Shown here: positions 37,425 to 48,702 of the stretch, one piece after another
Layout of the letters: every line of letters starts with the position of its first letter
Position numbering within the stretch: position 1 is the first letter of the stretch
Assembly (NCBI GenBank): GCA_024234165.1
Contig: JACKOP010000004.1
Span: 350,001 to 414,000 of the forward strand
Direction of reading: 5' to 3'
Origin: Pseudomonadales bacterium
GTDB taxonomy: Bacteria > Pseudomonadota > Gammaproteobacteria > Pseudomonadales > UBA5518
Length of the DNA: 64,000 nucleotides
Translations under genes and position numbers: made by a program
The notes under the pieces: model-generated
Told to the model about the DNA's origin: nothing
The model's input: the letters and a program-made list of their open reading frames with translations, nothing else
Database searches by the model: none

Positions 37425-38777
37425 TCAGGACGCAACTGCACGCACCACATCGGCCAGCGCCTGCGCATGACGCTCGACTTCAACGGCGTCGCTACCCTCG
37501 ACCATCACGCGAATCACCGGCTCGGTACCCGAGGCACGCAGCAGCACGCGACCACGCTCGCCGAGCTGATTTTCCACCACGCGCACGGCGTCGCCGATTG
37601 CACCGTTGCCCGCCAGTTCGGCCTGGCGCCCCACGCGCACATTGATCATCGTCTGCGGGAACTTGCTCACCCGGCTGCGCAGCGCCTGCAGGCTCTCGCC
37701 CCGCGCGCTCATCGCAGCCAGCACACGCAGCGCCGACACGATGCCGTCACCGGTGGTCGTGACGTCGCGGCAGATGATATGGCCCGACGATTCACCGCCG
37801 AGACGCCAGCCCCTCTGCTCCATCATTTCCAGCACGTAGCGGTCACCGACCTTGGCACGCGCAAACGGAATGCCCAGCTCGCGCAGCGCCACCTCCATGC
37901 CGAGGTTGCTCATCAGCGTTCCCACCACGCCGGCACACTGGCCACTCGCGCGCTGCTGTTCGGCGGCGATGATGTACAGCAACTCGTCACCGTCGACGAT
38001 GACTCCGGCATGGTCGACGCAGATCAGCCGATCACCGTCGCCATCGAGCGCGATACCCATGTCCGCACGGTGCTCGAGCACCGCATCCACCAGCGCCTGC
38101 GGCGACGTGGAGCCGGCATCGCGATTGATGTTGAACCCGTCGGGCTCCACGCCGAGCGCCACCACGTCGGCGCCGAGTTCCTCGAAAACCGCCGGCGCCA
38201 CGTGGTAGGTCGCACCGTGGGCACAGTCGATCACGATCTTCAGACCATCGAGCGTTGCCTCGGCCGGGAACGTGCCCTTGCAGTACTCGATGTAGCGCCC
38301 CGCAGCGTCGCTGAGACGCGTCACCTTGCCAAGCCCGCTCGAGTCGCGCGTCTGCATCGGCCGGTCGATCTCGTCCTCGATCTCTTGCTCGATCGCATCG
38401 GGCAGTTTGGTGCCCTGCGACGAGAAGAACTTGATGCCGTTGTCGTCGAACGGGTTGTGCGAGGCGCTGATCACGATGCCGGCCGCCGCGCGGAAGGTGC
38501 GCGTCAGGTACGCAACCGCCGGAGTCGGCATCGGGCCGAGCAGCGAGACGTCGAGCCCGGCCGCAACCAGCCCCGCCTCGAGCGCCGACTCGAACATGTA
38601 GCCCGAGATGCGGGTGTCCTTGCCGATCAGCACCAGGTTACTGGTACGCGACCCCGACCCATGGCGCGCCAGTACACGCCCCGCGGCCCAGCCGAGCTTG
38701 AGAATGAAGTCCGGAGTGATCGGCTCGACGCCGACCTTGCCGCGAATACCATCCGTTCCGAAGAATTTCCTGCTCAT
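37425..38777 (-). CDS. glmM: phosphoglucosamine mutase
   Basis: GlmM interconverts glucosamine-6- and 1-phosphate for UDP-GlcNAc synthesis, feeding murein, LPS and the polysaccharide locus. The 450-residue protein has KFFGTDGIRGKVG, the phosphoserine loop GIVISASHNPFDDNGIKFF, the metal loop ALDGDGDRLICVD, and the sugar loop GGESSGHIICRD. The C-terminal phosphate-binding region reads VLLRASGTEPVIRVMVEG. It overlaps folP by 4 bases (ATGA), the standard folP-glmM coupling. Confidence 0.98.
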   Translation of the reverse strand: MSRKFFGTDGIRGKVGVEPITPDFILKLGWAAGRVLARHGSGSRTSNLVLIGKDTRISGYMFESALEAGLVAAGLDVSLLGPMPTPAVAYLTRTFRAAAGIVISASHNPFDDNGIKFFSSQGTKLPDAIEQEIEDEIDRPMQTRDSSGLGKVTRLSDAAGRYIEYCKGTFPAEATLDGLKIVIDCAHGATYHVAPAVFEELGADVVALGVEPDGFNINRDAGSTSPQALVDAVLEHRADMGIALDGDGDRLICVDHAGVIVDGDELLYIIAAEQQRASGQCAGVVGTLMSNLGMEVALRELGIPFARAKVGDRYVLEMMEQRGWRLGGESSGHIICRDVTTTGDGIVSALRVLAAMSARGESLQALRSRVSKFPQTMINVRVGRQAELAGNGAIGDAVRVVENQLGERGRVLLRASGTEPVIRVMVEGSDAVEVERHAQALADVVRAVAS

Positions 38778-39628
38778 CCCGATACCGCTCCCTGATCGAC
38801 TGCCGCGACGACCTTCAGTGCATCACACGTGGCGGCCACGTCGTGGCTGCGCACGATCCGTGCACCCGCATGCGCGGCAAGTGTAGCCAACGCAAGCCCT
38901 CCCGGCAGGCGTCCACGCACCGTACGTGCGGTAATTCGGCCGATCATCGACTTGCGCGACATGCCGACAAGCAGTGGGTAGCCGCAGTGCGCCAGCACCG
39001 GCAGATAGCGCACCAGCGCCAGATTGTGCGCAAGGGTCTTGCCGAAGCCGAAGCCCGGGTCGATCACGATGTGCTCGCGCCCGATGCCCAGGTCTTCGCA
39101 CGCTGCTGCACGCGCGAGCAGGAAGGCGCGCACCTCGGCGCAGACATCGTCGTAGCGGGGCTCGTCCTGCATCGTCCCGGGGTCGCCACGCATGTGCATC
39201 AGGCACACTGCCATGCCGGCATCACGCACTGCCGCCATCGCACCTTCACGGCCCAGCGCGCGCACGTCGTTGACCATGCCGGCGCCGAGCACCGCTGCCT
39301 CGCGTATCAGGCGCGGGCTGCTGGTATCGACCGAGACCACGGTATCGAAGCGTGCCAGCAGCGCGTCGACCACTGGCAGGACGCGATCGATCTCCTCCTG
39401 CTCGCCAACCCGTGCCGCACCCGGGCGGGTCGATTCGCCGCCGACGTCGATGATCGCCGCGCCACCGGCAACCATCCTCGCGGCACGGCGCAGCACGCGA
39501 TCGATATGCGGGCGTGCATCGAGCAGCAACTCTCCGCCGTCGGAAAACGAATCGGGGGTGATGTTGAGGACACCCATCACGCGCGGGTACGACAGATCGA
39601 GCACGCGGCCCGCGCAGTGCAGCAGCAT
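38774..39628 (-). CDS. folP: dihydropteroate synthase
   Basis: FolP joins pABA to the pterin diphosphate; it is the sulfonamide target. The 284-residue TIM barrel carries VMGVLNITPDSFSDGGELL, AAIIDVGGESTRPGAARVG, and MVNDVRALGREGAM, ending in the conserved RSHDVAATCDALKV. ATG at 39628 is favoured; a TTG at 39658 could add ten residues. It lies between ftsH and glmM and overlaps glmM by 4 bases. Confidence 0.95.
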   Translation of the reverse strand: MLLHCAGRVLDLSYPRVMGVLNITPDSFSDGGELLLDARPHIDRVLRRAARMVAGGAAIIDVGGESTRPGAARVGEQEEIDRVLPVVDALLARFDTVVSVDTSSPRLIREAAVLGAGMVNDVRALGREGAMAAVRDAGMAVCLMHMRGDPGTMQDEPRYDDVCAEVRAFLLARAAACEDLGIGREHIVIDPGFGFGKTLAHNLALVRYLPVLAHCGYPLLVGMSRKSMIGRITARTVRGRLPGGLALATLAAHAGARIVRSHDVAATCDALKVVAAVDQGAVSG

Positions 39629-39664
39629 GTCAGGCAGTCTGTGCGGCAGCGCCCGCAACCGGCA

Positions 39665-41605
39665 CTAGTGCTCCCCGGCCGGCCCGCCGATCGGACCACC
39701 CGCCGGCTTGTCGTCAGCGCGCGGCACGTCTCCGCTTGTGGGCGGTGCGGCCGGGCGGCCACCACCGCGGTCACTCCAGTGCACCGGGGGCTGCGCGTTG
39801 CGGCCAGCCATGATCGCGTCGATCTGCTCGGTGTCCAGCGTTTCGTACTGCACCAGCGCCTCGGCCATCGCGTGCAGCTTGTCGATGTTGTCGACCAGGA
39901 GCTTGCGCGCCGTCGCATAGGCTTCGTCGACGATCCGCCGTACCTCCTCGTCGATTTTCTTCGCGGTGTCGTCGGAAGTGTGCTTGGACCCCATCGCGGC
40001 AGCACGCCCGAGGAACACCTCCTCCTGCGATTCGTCGTACAGCAACGGCCCCATGCGCTCCGACAGACCCCACTTGGTCACCATGTTGCGGGCGATCTCG
40101 GTGGCACGCTGGATGTCGTTGCTCGCGCCGGTGGTGATTCCGTCGGCGCCCAGGATCAGCTCCTCGGCGATACGGCCACCGAACAGGCTGCAGATCATGC
40201 TGGTCAGCGCCCGTCGGCTGTGCGAGTACCTGTCCTCCTCCGGCAGGAACATCGTCACGCCCAGCGCGCGCCCGCGCGGGATGATGCTGACCTTGTAGAC
40301 CGGATCGTGCTCGGGAACCAGGCGCCCGACGATCGTATGCCCGGCTTCGTGGTAGGCCGTATTGCGCCGCTCCTTCTCGGACATGACCATCGACTTGCGC
40401 TCGGCGCCCATCATGATCTTGTCCTTGGCGAGGTCGAACTCGTGCATCGAGACCATGCGGTGGTCGGCACGTGCGGCGAACAGCGCGGCCTCGTTGACCA
40501 GGTTCGCCAGGTCCGCGCCGGAAAAACCGGGCGTACCACGCGCGATGATCGCCGGATCCACATCGTCGCCCAGCGGCACGCGGCGCATGTGCACCTTCAG
40601 GATCTGCTCCCGGCCACGAATGTCCGGCAGCCCCACCACCACCTGGCGGTCGAAGCGACCCGGGCGCAGCAGCGCCGGGTCGAGTACGTCGGGCCGGTTC
40701 GTGGCGGCGATCACGATGATGCCGTCGTTCGGCTCGAAGCCGTCCATTTCGACCAGCAACTGGTTCAGCGTCTGCTCGCGTTCGTCGTGACCACCGCCCA
40801 GGCCGGCACCACGGTGACGGCCCACGGCGTCGATCTCGTCGATGAAAATGATACACGGCGACTGCTTTTTCGCCTGGTCGAACATGTCGCGCACGCGCGA
40901 GGCGCCCACACCGACGAACATCTCGACGAAGTCCGAACCCGAAATCGAGAAGAACGGCACCTTGGCCTCGCCGGCGATCGCCTTCGCGAGCAGCGTCTTG
41001 CCGGTGCCGGGCGGTCCGACCAGCAACACACCACGCGGGATGCGCCCGCCGAGCTTCTGGAACTTGCTCGGCTCGCGCAGAAACTCGACCAGCTCCTGCA
41101 CGTCTTCCTTCGCTTCCTCCACGCCCGCCACGTCGGCAAACGTGGTCTTGATCTGGTCTTCGGACAGCAACCTCGCCTTGCTCTTGCCGAAGCTCATCGG
41201 GCCGCCGCGCCCGCCCGCACCGCCCTGCATCTGGCGCATGAACAGCATGAACACCGCGATGATGATCAGGATCGGGAACGAGGCGACCAGCAACTGCGAC
41301 CACAGGCTCTGCTGCTCGGGCTTGCGACCTTCGATGGCGACACGGTGATCGAGCAGGTCGCCCATCAGACCGCTGTCCGTGACCTGCGGCCGCACGACTT
41401 CGAACCGGCTGCCGTCCTCGCGCTCGCCGACGATCAGCAGGCCGTCGATCACGACCTTGCGAACGCGATCGCCCTGCACCTGCTCGAGGAAATCGCTGTA
41501 ACTCACCTGCTCGCGCTGCGGCTGCATGTTGAAGTTCTGGAACACCGTCAGCAGCACCGCTGCGATGACCACCCACAACAGCAGATTTTTCAGCATATCG
41601 TTCAA
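39665..41605 (-). CDS. ftsH: ATP-dependent zinc metalloprotease FtsH
   Basis: FtsH is a hexameric inner-membrane AAA+ protease that removes damaged membrane and regulatory proteins. The 646-residue protein has two N-terminal membrane helices (KNLLLWVVIAAVLLTVFQNF; LLVASFPILIIIAVFMLFM), Walker A GPPGTGKT near 197, Walker B CIIFIDEIDAVG, SRH RNRPDVLDPALLRPGRFDRQ-type segment, and the zinc site YHEAGHTIVGRL near 418. The TTG start at 41605 gives MNDMLKN, like gammaproteobacterial FtsH; ATG 41596 is the alternative. It is separated from rlmE by a 545-base repeat-filled spacer. Confidence 0.97.
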   Translation of the reverse strand: MNDMLKNLLLWVVIAAVLLTVFQNFNMQPQREQVSYSDFLEQVQGDRVRKVVIDGLLIVGEREDGSRFEVVRPQVTDSGLMGDLLDHRVAIEGRKPEQQSLWSQLLVASFPILIIIAVFMLFMRQMQGGAGGRGGPMSFGKSKARLLSEDQIKTTFADVAGVEEAKEDVQELVEFLREPSKFQKLGGRIPRGVLLVGPPGTGKTLLAKAIAGEAKVPFFSISGSDFVEMFVGVGASRVRDMFDQAKKQSPCIIFIDEIDAVGRHRGAGLGGGHDEREQTLNQLLVEMDGFEPNDGIIVIAATNRPDVLDPALLRPGRFDRQVVVGLPDIRGREQILKVHMRRVPLGDDVDPAIIARGTPGFSGADLANLVNEAALFAARADHRMVSMHEFDLAKDKIMMGAERKSMVMSEKERRNTAYHEAGHTIVGRLVPEHDPVYKVSIIPRGRALGVTMFLPEEDRYSHSRRALTSMICSLFGGRIAEELILGADGITTGASNDIQRATEIARNMVTKWGLSERMGPLLYDESQEEVFLGRAAAMGSKHTSDDTAKKIDEEVRRIVDEAYATARKLLVDNIDKLHAMAEALVQYETLDTEQIDAIMAGRNAQPPVHWSDRGGGRPAAPPTSGDVPRADDKPAGGPIGGPAGEH

Positions 41606-41699
41606 CGTCCTGCCCTCAACGGGTCGCGCACCCGCGCGCGTAAAACCGTAAAACCTGGTGCCACTTTACACCATCGCCGTTCGCACACCGCACACCCCC

Positions 41700-42159
41700 G
41701 TCGGCATGAATGCCGACCTACGTCGATGCGCCGTCCGGACAGCCCCGTCGGCATGAATGCCGACCTGCGCCGATGCGGCGTCCGCACATCCCTGTCGGCA
41801 TGAATGCCGACCTGCGCCGATGCGCCGTCCGCACATCCCTGTCGGCATGAATGCCGACCTGCGTCGATGCGGCGTCCAGACATCCCCGTCGGCATGAATG
41901 CCGACCTACGCCGATGCGGCGTCCGCACATCCCCGTCGGCATGAATGCCGACCTGCGCCGATGCGGCGTCCGCACATCCCTGTCGGCATGAATGCCGACC
42001 TGCGCCGATGCGGCGTTCGGACATCCCCTGTCGGCATGAATGCCGACCTACGTCGATGCGGCGTCCGGACAGCCCTGTCGGCATGAATGCCGACCTACGT
42101 CGATCCGCGATCCGTAGGTCGGGTTTCAACCCGACACGTGGGTCGGATTTCAATCCGAC
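41700..42159. repeat. tandem array of nine 47-bp units plus two palindromes between rlmE and ftsH
   Basis: The palindrome GTCGGCATGAATGCCGAC starts at 41700, 41747, 41794, 41841, 41888, 41935, 41982, 42030 and 42077, i.e. every 47 bases with one 48-base step. The intervening 29 bases (type CTACGTCGATGCGGCGTCC) are also conserved with a few substitutions, so the array grew by tandem duplication. Two related palindromes of other types follow, GTCGGGTTTCAACCCGAC at 42118-42135 and GTCGGATTTCAATCCGAC at 42142-42159; the last one contains the rlmE stop codon. The array would be part of any rlmE-ftsH transcript. Confidence 0.95.
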
Positions 42160-42782
42160 GGGCTGCCACGGAACCCGCGGGCCACCACATACACCTCGCG
42201 CGAGCGGTCACGTGAGGCATCGGGCTTGCGCGTCAGCACGTGCGTGAAGGCAGCGCGCAAGACCTTCACGTACGCATCGAAGCCCTCTCCGTGAAATATC
42301 TTGCAGACGAACACCCCTCCCGGCTTCAGCACCCTCGTTGCCAGATCGAGCGCGAGCTCCGCCAGCAGCATCGAGCGCGGCTGGTCGACATCGCGGATAC
42401 CACTCATATTGGGGGCCATGTCCGACATTACAAGGTCGACGCGTCGCTCGCCGAGCACACCCAGCACCTGCTCGAACACCGCGTCTTCGGTGAAGTCGCC
42501 CTGCACGAAGCTCACGCCTGCGATCGGGTCCATCGGCAGTATGTCCGACGCCACCACCAGCCCACGGTCGCCGACCAGATCCGCTGCCACCTGGCTCCAG
42601 CCACCGGGTGCCGCGCCCAGGTCGACGACCACGTCGCCCGCACGCAGCAGACGGTCGCCTTGCTGCAGCTCGAGCAATTTGTAACTGGCCCGCGAACGGT
42701 AGCCCTCGGCACGCGAACGCTGCACGTAGCGATCGGCATGATGCTCGCGCAACCATCGGCCGCTGCTCTTCGACCTCGCCAC
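42150..42782 (-). CDS. rlmE: 23S rRNA (uridine(2552)-2'-O)-methyltransferase
   Basis: RlmE (FtsJ/RrmJ) methylates U2552 of 23S rRNA in a late 50S assembly step. The 210-residue SAM enzyme has GYRSRASYKLLELQ (catalytic Lys), the SAM motif VVDLGAAPGGWSQVAAD, the catalytic Asp in VMSDMAPNMSG, Lys in GGVFVCKIFHGEG and Glu in SREVYVVARGF. I start it at GTG 42782 (ARSKSSGRWLREHHADRYV); the open frame to 42848 is not needed. The stop and last codons (PSD) fall inside a palindromic repeat, an unusual end. rlmE-ftsH is a conserved pair. Confidence 0.94.
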   Translation of the reverse strand: MARSKSSGRWLREHHADRYVQRSRAEGYRSRASYKLLELQQGDRLLRAGDVVVDLGAAPGGWSQVAADLVGDRGLVVASDILPMDPIAGVSFVQGDFTEDAVFEQVLGVLGERRVDLVMSDMAPNMSGIRDVDQPRSMLLAELALDLATRVLKPGGVFVCKIFHGEGFDAYVKVLRAAFTHVLTRKPDASRDRSREVYVVARGFRGSPSD

Positions 42783-42972
42783 TGCTGCCCCCCCGCACCG
42801 GTGCCGCTGTCGGCAACCAGCGGTCTTGAAATCGACGTTCGAACGCATATTGCAGCATCTGATCGCACGAACAGCTCAGGATCAGCACAAATTACGCCAA
42901 AAGCCTGGCAGTGGATCTGCCCATGCGCAGGCTACAATGCCGCCCCAGCCAAGCCGACCGGAACCTGCCCGT

Positions 42973-43281
42973 ATGCCCATCGACCCGGAATTCAGGAAAA
43001 AGCTGCGCGGTCTCGGCCACGCACTGCACCCGGTGGTGACGGTGGCAGGCAATGGCCTCAGCGAGACCGTCCGGGCCGAAATCGAACGTGCGCTGCACGA
43101 TCACGAGCTGATCAAGGTCAAGCTGGTCATTGCCGAGCGCGATCTGCGTCACCAGCTCGTGCGGCAGATCGCCACCGATTTCCGCGCCGAGGTGGTGCAG
43201 GAAATCGGCAAGGTGGTGCTGGTCTACCGCCGCAATCCCGAACCCAATCCGCGTTTGACGAAGGTGCCCCGGTCGATGTAG
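42973..43281 (+). CDS. yhbY: YhbY-family CRM-domain RNA-binding protein
   Basis: This 102-residue protein is a single CRS1/YhbY (CRM) domain that associates with pre-50S particles. Signatures are FRKKLRGLGHALHPVVTVAG, GLSETVRAEIERALHDHELI and KVKLVIAERDLRHQL, with the C-terminal EIGKVVLVYRRNPEPNPRL. ATG at 42973 gives the normal N-terminus. It is divergent from rlmE with about 190 bases between them, and converges on greA across a repeat array. Confidence 0.94.
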   Translation: MPIDPEFRKKLRGLGHALHPVVTVAGNGLSETVRAEIERALHDHELIKVKLVIAERDLRHQLVRQIATDFRAEVVQEIGKVVLVYRRNPEPNPRLTKVPRSM

Positions 43282-43316
43282 GGCGGGATTTATTCCGACG
43301 AACGACGCATAACGCT

Positions 43317-43536
43317 GTCGGCATGAATGCCGACCCACGAACACCCTGTCGGCATGAATGCCGACCCACGAACACGCTGTCGGCATGAATGCCGACCTAC
43401 GAACATTCTGTCGGCATGAATGCCGACCCACGAACATTCTGTCGGCATGAATGCCGACCTACGGACATTCTGTCGGCATGAATGCCGACCTACGCCAATT
43501 GAATGCCGACCTACGTGGGTCGGATTTCAATCCGAC
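43317..43536. repeat. tandem array of 31-bp palindromic units between yhbY and greA
   Basis: GTCGGCATGAATGCCGAC recurs at 43317, 43348, 43379, 43410, 43441 and 43472, exactly every 31 bases with a conserved CTACGAACATTCT-type linker. A half unit at about 43501 and one GTCGGATTTCAATCCGAC at 43519-43536 follow. The core is identical to that of the 47-bp array but the linker differs, so the two arrays arose by separate local duplications. It fills the spacer between two convergent genes. Confidence 0.94.
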
Positions 43537-43544
43537 ATGCGGGG

Positions 43545-44023
43545 TCAGATGTGCTGCGTGGCGACGATCTCGTACTCGGTGTCGCCGCCCGGGGTGCGTA
43601 CCATGACGACGTCGCCGATTTCCTTGCCGATCAGCGAGCGGGCGAGCGGCGAGGTCACCGAAATCTTGTTGTCGCGCACCGACGCTTCATCCTCGCCGAC
43701 GATGCGATAGCGCAGCGTGTCGTTGGTCTCGAGGTTCAGGATCGCGACCGTCGCGCCGAAGATCACGCGGCCGGTCTCGGGAATCTTCGTGACATCGATG
43801 ATCTGCGCGCCCGCGAGCTTCGACTCGATGTCGTTGATGCGCGCCTCGACGAAGCCCTGCTGCTCGCGCGCGGCGTGATACTCCGCGTTCTCCTTCAGGT
43901 CGCCGTGCTCGCGCGCCTCGGCGATCGCCTTCGAGATGCGCGGCCGCTCGACGCGCTTCAACTGATCGAGCTCCTCGCGCAGGCGCTCGGAACCCTCCAC
44001 CGTCATCGGAACCCGTGCGGCCA

Positions 44024-44024
<1 letters not shown>
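43545..44024 (-). CDS. greA: transcription elongation factor GreA
   Basis: GreA enters the RNA polymerase secondary channel and stimulates cleavage of backtracked RNA. The 159-residue protein has the N-terminal coiled coil (KRVERPRISKAIAEAREHGD, tip acidic motif GDLKENAEYHAAREQQGF) and a C-terminal FKBP-like domain (SPLARSLIGKEIGDVVMV). The ATG at 44024 shares its A with the carB stop (TGATG), implying coupling to carB. carAB-greA is the usual order. Confidence 0.97.
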
Positions 44025-47245
<3,221 letters not shown>

Positions 47246-47295
47246 GCTCGGTACCCGATCGGATTCAACACAGGACGCCTCGCGGCGTCACGGAC

Positions 47296-48438
47296 TCACG
47301 CGCCACGGCGCGCCAGCATCAACTCCACGAAATGCGCGAACAGCCCGCTCGCATCGTGCGGTCCGGGCTTGGCTTCCGGATGCCCCTGGAAACTGAACGC
47401 GGGACAGTCGTTACGCGCGATGCCCTGCAGCGAGCCGTCGAACAGCGAACGGTGCGTGGCGTGCAGCGTGGGCGGCAGCGTGGCCTCGTCGGCGGCAAAG
47501 CCGTGATTCTGGCTGGTGATCATCACCGTGCCACGCGCCGTATCCAGCACCGGATGGTTCGCGCCGTGGTGGCCGAACTTCATCTTCACGGTGCGTGCAC
47601 CGCTCGCGAGCGCCAGCAACTGGTGCCCCAGGCAGATGCCGAACACCGGAATGCCGGCATCGAGGATCGCGCGGATCGCGCGGATCGCGTAATCACAAGG
47701 CTCCGGGTCGCCAGGGCCGTTCGAGAGAAACACCCCGTCGGGGTGCATCGCCAGCACCTCGGCGGCGGGAGTTTCGGCAGGCACCACCGTCAGCGCACAA
47801 CCATGGTCCACCAGCGTGCGCAGGATGTTGCGCTTCACGCCGTAGTCGTAGGCCACCACCTTGAAGCGTGCCGGCGGCGCGGCCTGGTGGCCGTGCCCCA
47901 GCTCCCACGACCCCTCGCTCCACACGTAGGGCTTGTCAGTGCTCACTACCTTGGCGAGATCCATGCCCTGCAGGCCCGGAAACGCACGCGCGGTGGCCAA
48001 GGCCTGCGCCTCGTCGACGTCGCCCGCCATGATGCAGCCGCTCTGTGCACCGGTCTCGCGCAGGATGCGTGTGAGCCGGCGCGTGTCGATGTCGGCAATG
48101 CCGACCACACCGCGCTCGGTCAGATAGTCGGAAAGCGTCTGTTCGCTGCGGAAGTTGCTGGCGAGCAGCGGCAGGTCGCGGATGACCAGACCTGCCGCCC
48201 ACACCCGAGCAGACTCCTCGTCCTCGCGGTTGACGCCGGTGTTGCCGATGTGCGGATAGGTCAGCGTGATGATCTGCCGCGCGTAGGAAGGGTCGGTCAG
48301 GATCTCCTGATAACCCGTCATCGCCGTGTTGAACACCACTTCACCGCTGCTGATGCCTGCTGCACCGATCGAGACACCACGGAACAGACTGCCGTCTGCG
48401 AGCGCGAGAACGGCCGGCCGATGGAGCTCGGTAGTCAA
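47296..48438 (-). CDS. carA: carbamoyl-phosphate synthase small subunit
   Basis: CarA is the glutamine amidotransferase subunit that feeds ammonia to CarB. The 380-residue protein has the N-terminal domain (LALADGSLFRGVSIG, GEVVFNTAMTGYQEILTDPS) and a class I GATase with nucleophile GIPVFGICLGHQLLALASGA and catalytic histidine in FSFQGHPEAKPGPHD. I choose TTG 48438 (TTELHRPAVLALADG) because GAGGAGAAACCA lies directly upstream. The upstream neighbour is the exosortase locus instead of dapB, the usual neighbour. Confidence 0.95.
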   Translation of the reverse strand: MTTELHRPAVLALADGSLFRGVSIGAAGISSGEVVFNTAMTGYQEILTDPSYARQIITLTYPHIGNTGVNREDEESARVWAAGLVIRDLPLLASNFRSEQTLSDYLTERGVVGIADIDTRRLTRILRETGAQSGCIMAGDVDEAQALATARAFPGLQGMDLAKVVSTDKPYVWSEGSWELGHGHQAAPPARFKVVAYDYGVKRNILRTLVDHGCALTVVPAETPAAEVLAMHPDGVFLSNGPGDPEPCDYAIRAIRAILDAGIPVFGICLGHQLLALASGARTVKMKFGHHGANHPVLDTARGTVMITSQNHGFAADEATLPPTLHATHRSLFDGSLQGIARNDCPAFSFQGHPEAKPGPHDASGLFAHFVELMLARRGA

Positions 48439-48702
48439 TGGTTTCTCCTCGTGTGGTCGCGGCGGCAGAGCCACCCGGAAAGGTTTTCCGGCAGCCCGGG
48501 GAAGCGCAGCGCAGGCATCGAGACAACGGATCCCTGACCTGAAAGGGTGAGGCCAACCGACGGGAGCCCCGTACCGGAATCCGATTCAGACGCCGTCTCG
48601 CTTGCGGTTGCCCGACTCAAGCCAGCGAAAATCTGAGCGGGCATTCTATGGGAATGCCGCCCTCAAAAAAAGCGCGGCAAATGGCGGCAGATGGCGGAAC
48701 AA
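48439..48702. other. spacer between prsT and carA, no gene seen
   Basis: 264 bases without a supportable gene. It must hold the carA promoter unless carA is read from prsT. A perfect 7-bp hairpin, GGCATTC (48640-48646) with GAATGCC (48652-48658), lies 45 bases after the prsT stop; the T-run on the minus strand precedes rather than follows it, so it is not a standard terminator for prsT. Confidence 0.5.

Noticed and set aside
38843..41803. Very long open frame on the plus strand opposite folP and ftsH
   Set aside because: It is antisense to two well-recognised genes, is His/Arg/Gln-rich as expected for the reverse of high-GC coding sequence, and has no domain.
41602..42153. Repetitive protein-coding frame on the minus strand across the 47-bp array
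   Set aside because: The frame is open only because the unit lacks stops; translated text cycles through all three frames of the repeat, with no ribosome site or known domain.
41700..42159. CRISPR array
   Set aside because: Regularly spaced repeats are present, but the intervening sequences are nearly identical to each other, the repeat is an 18-base palindrome, and no cas gene is nearby.
48637..48672. Terminator after prsT
   Set aside because: The hairpin is real, but on the transcribed strand the T-run comes before it rather than after it.
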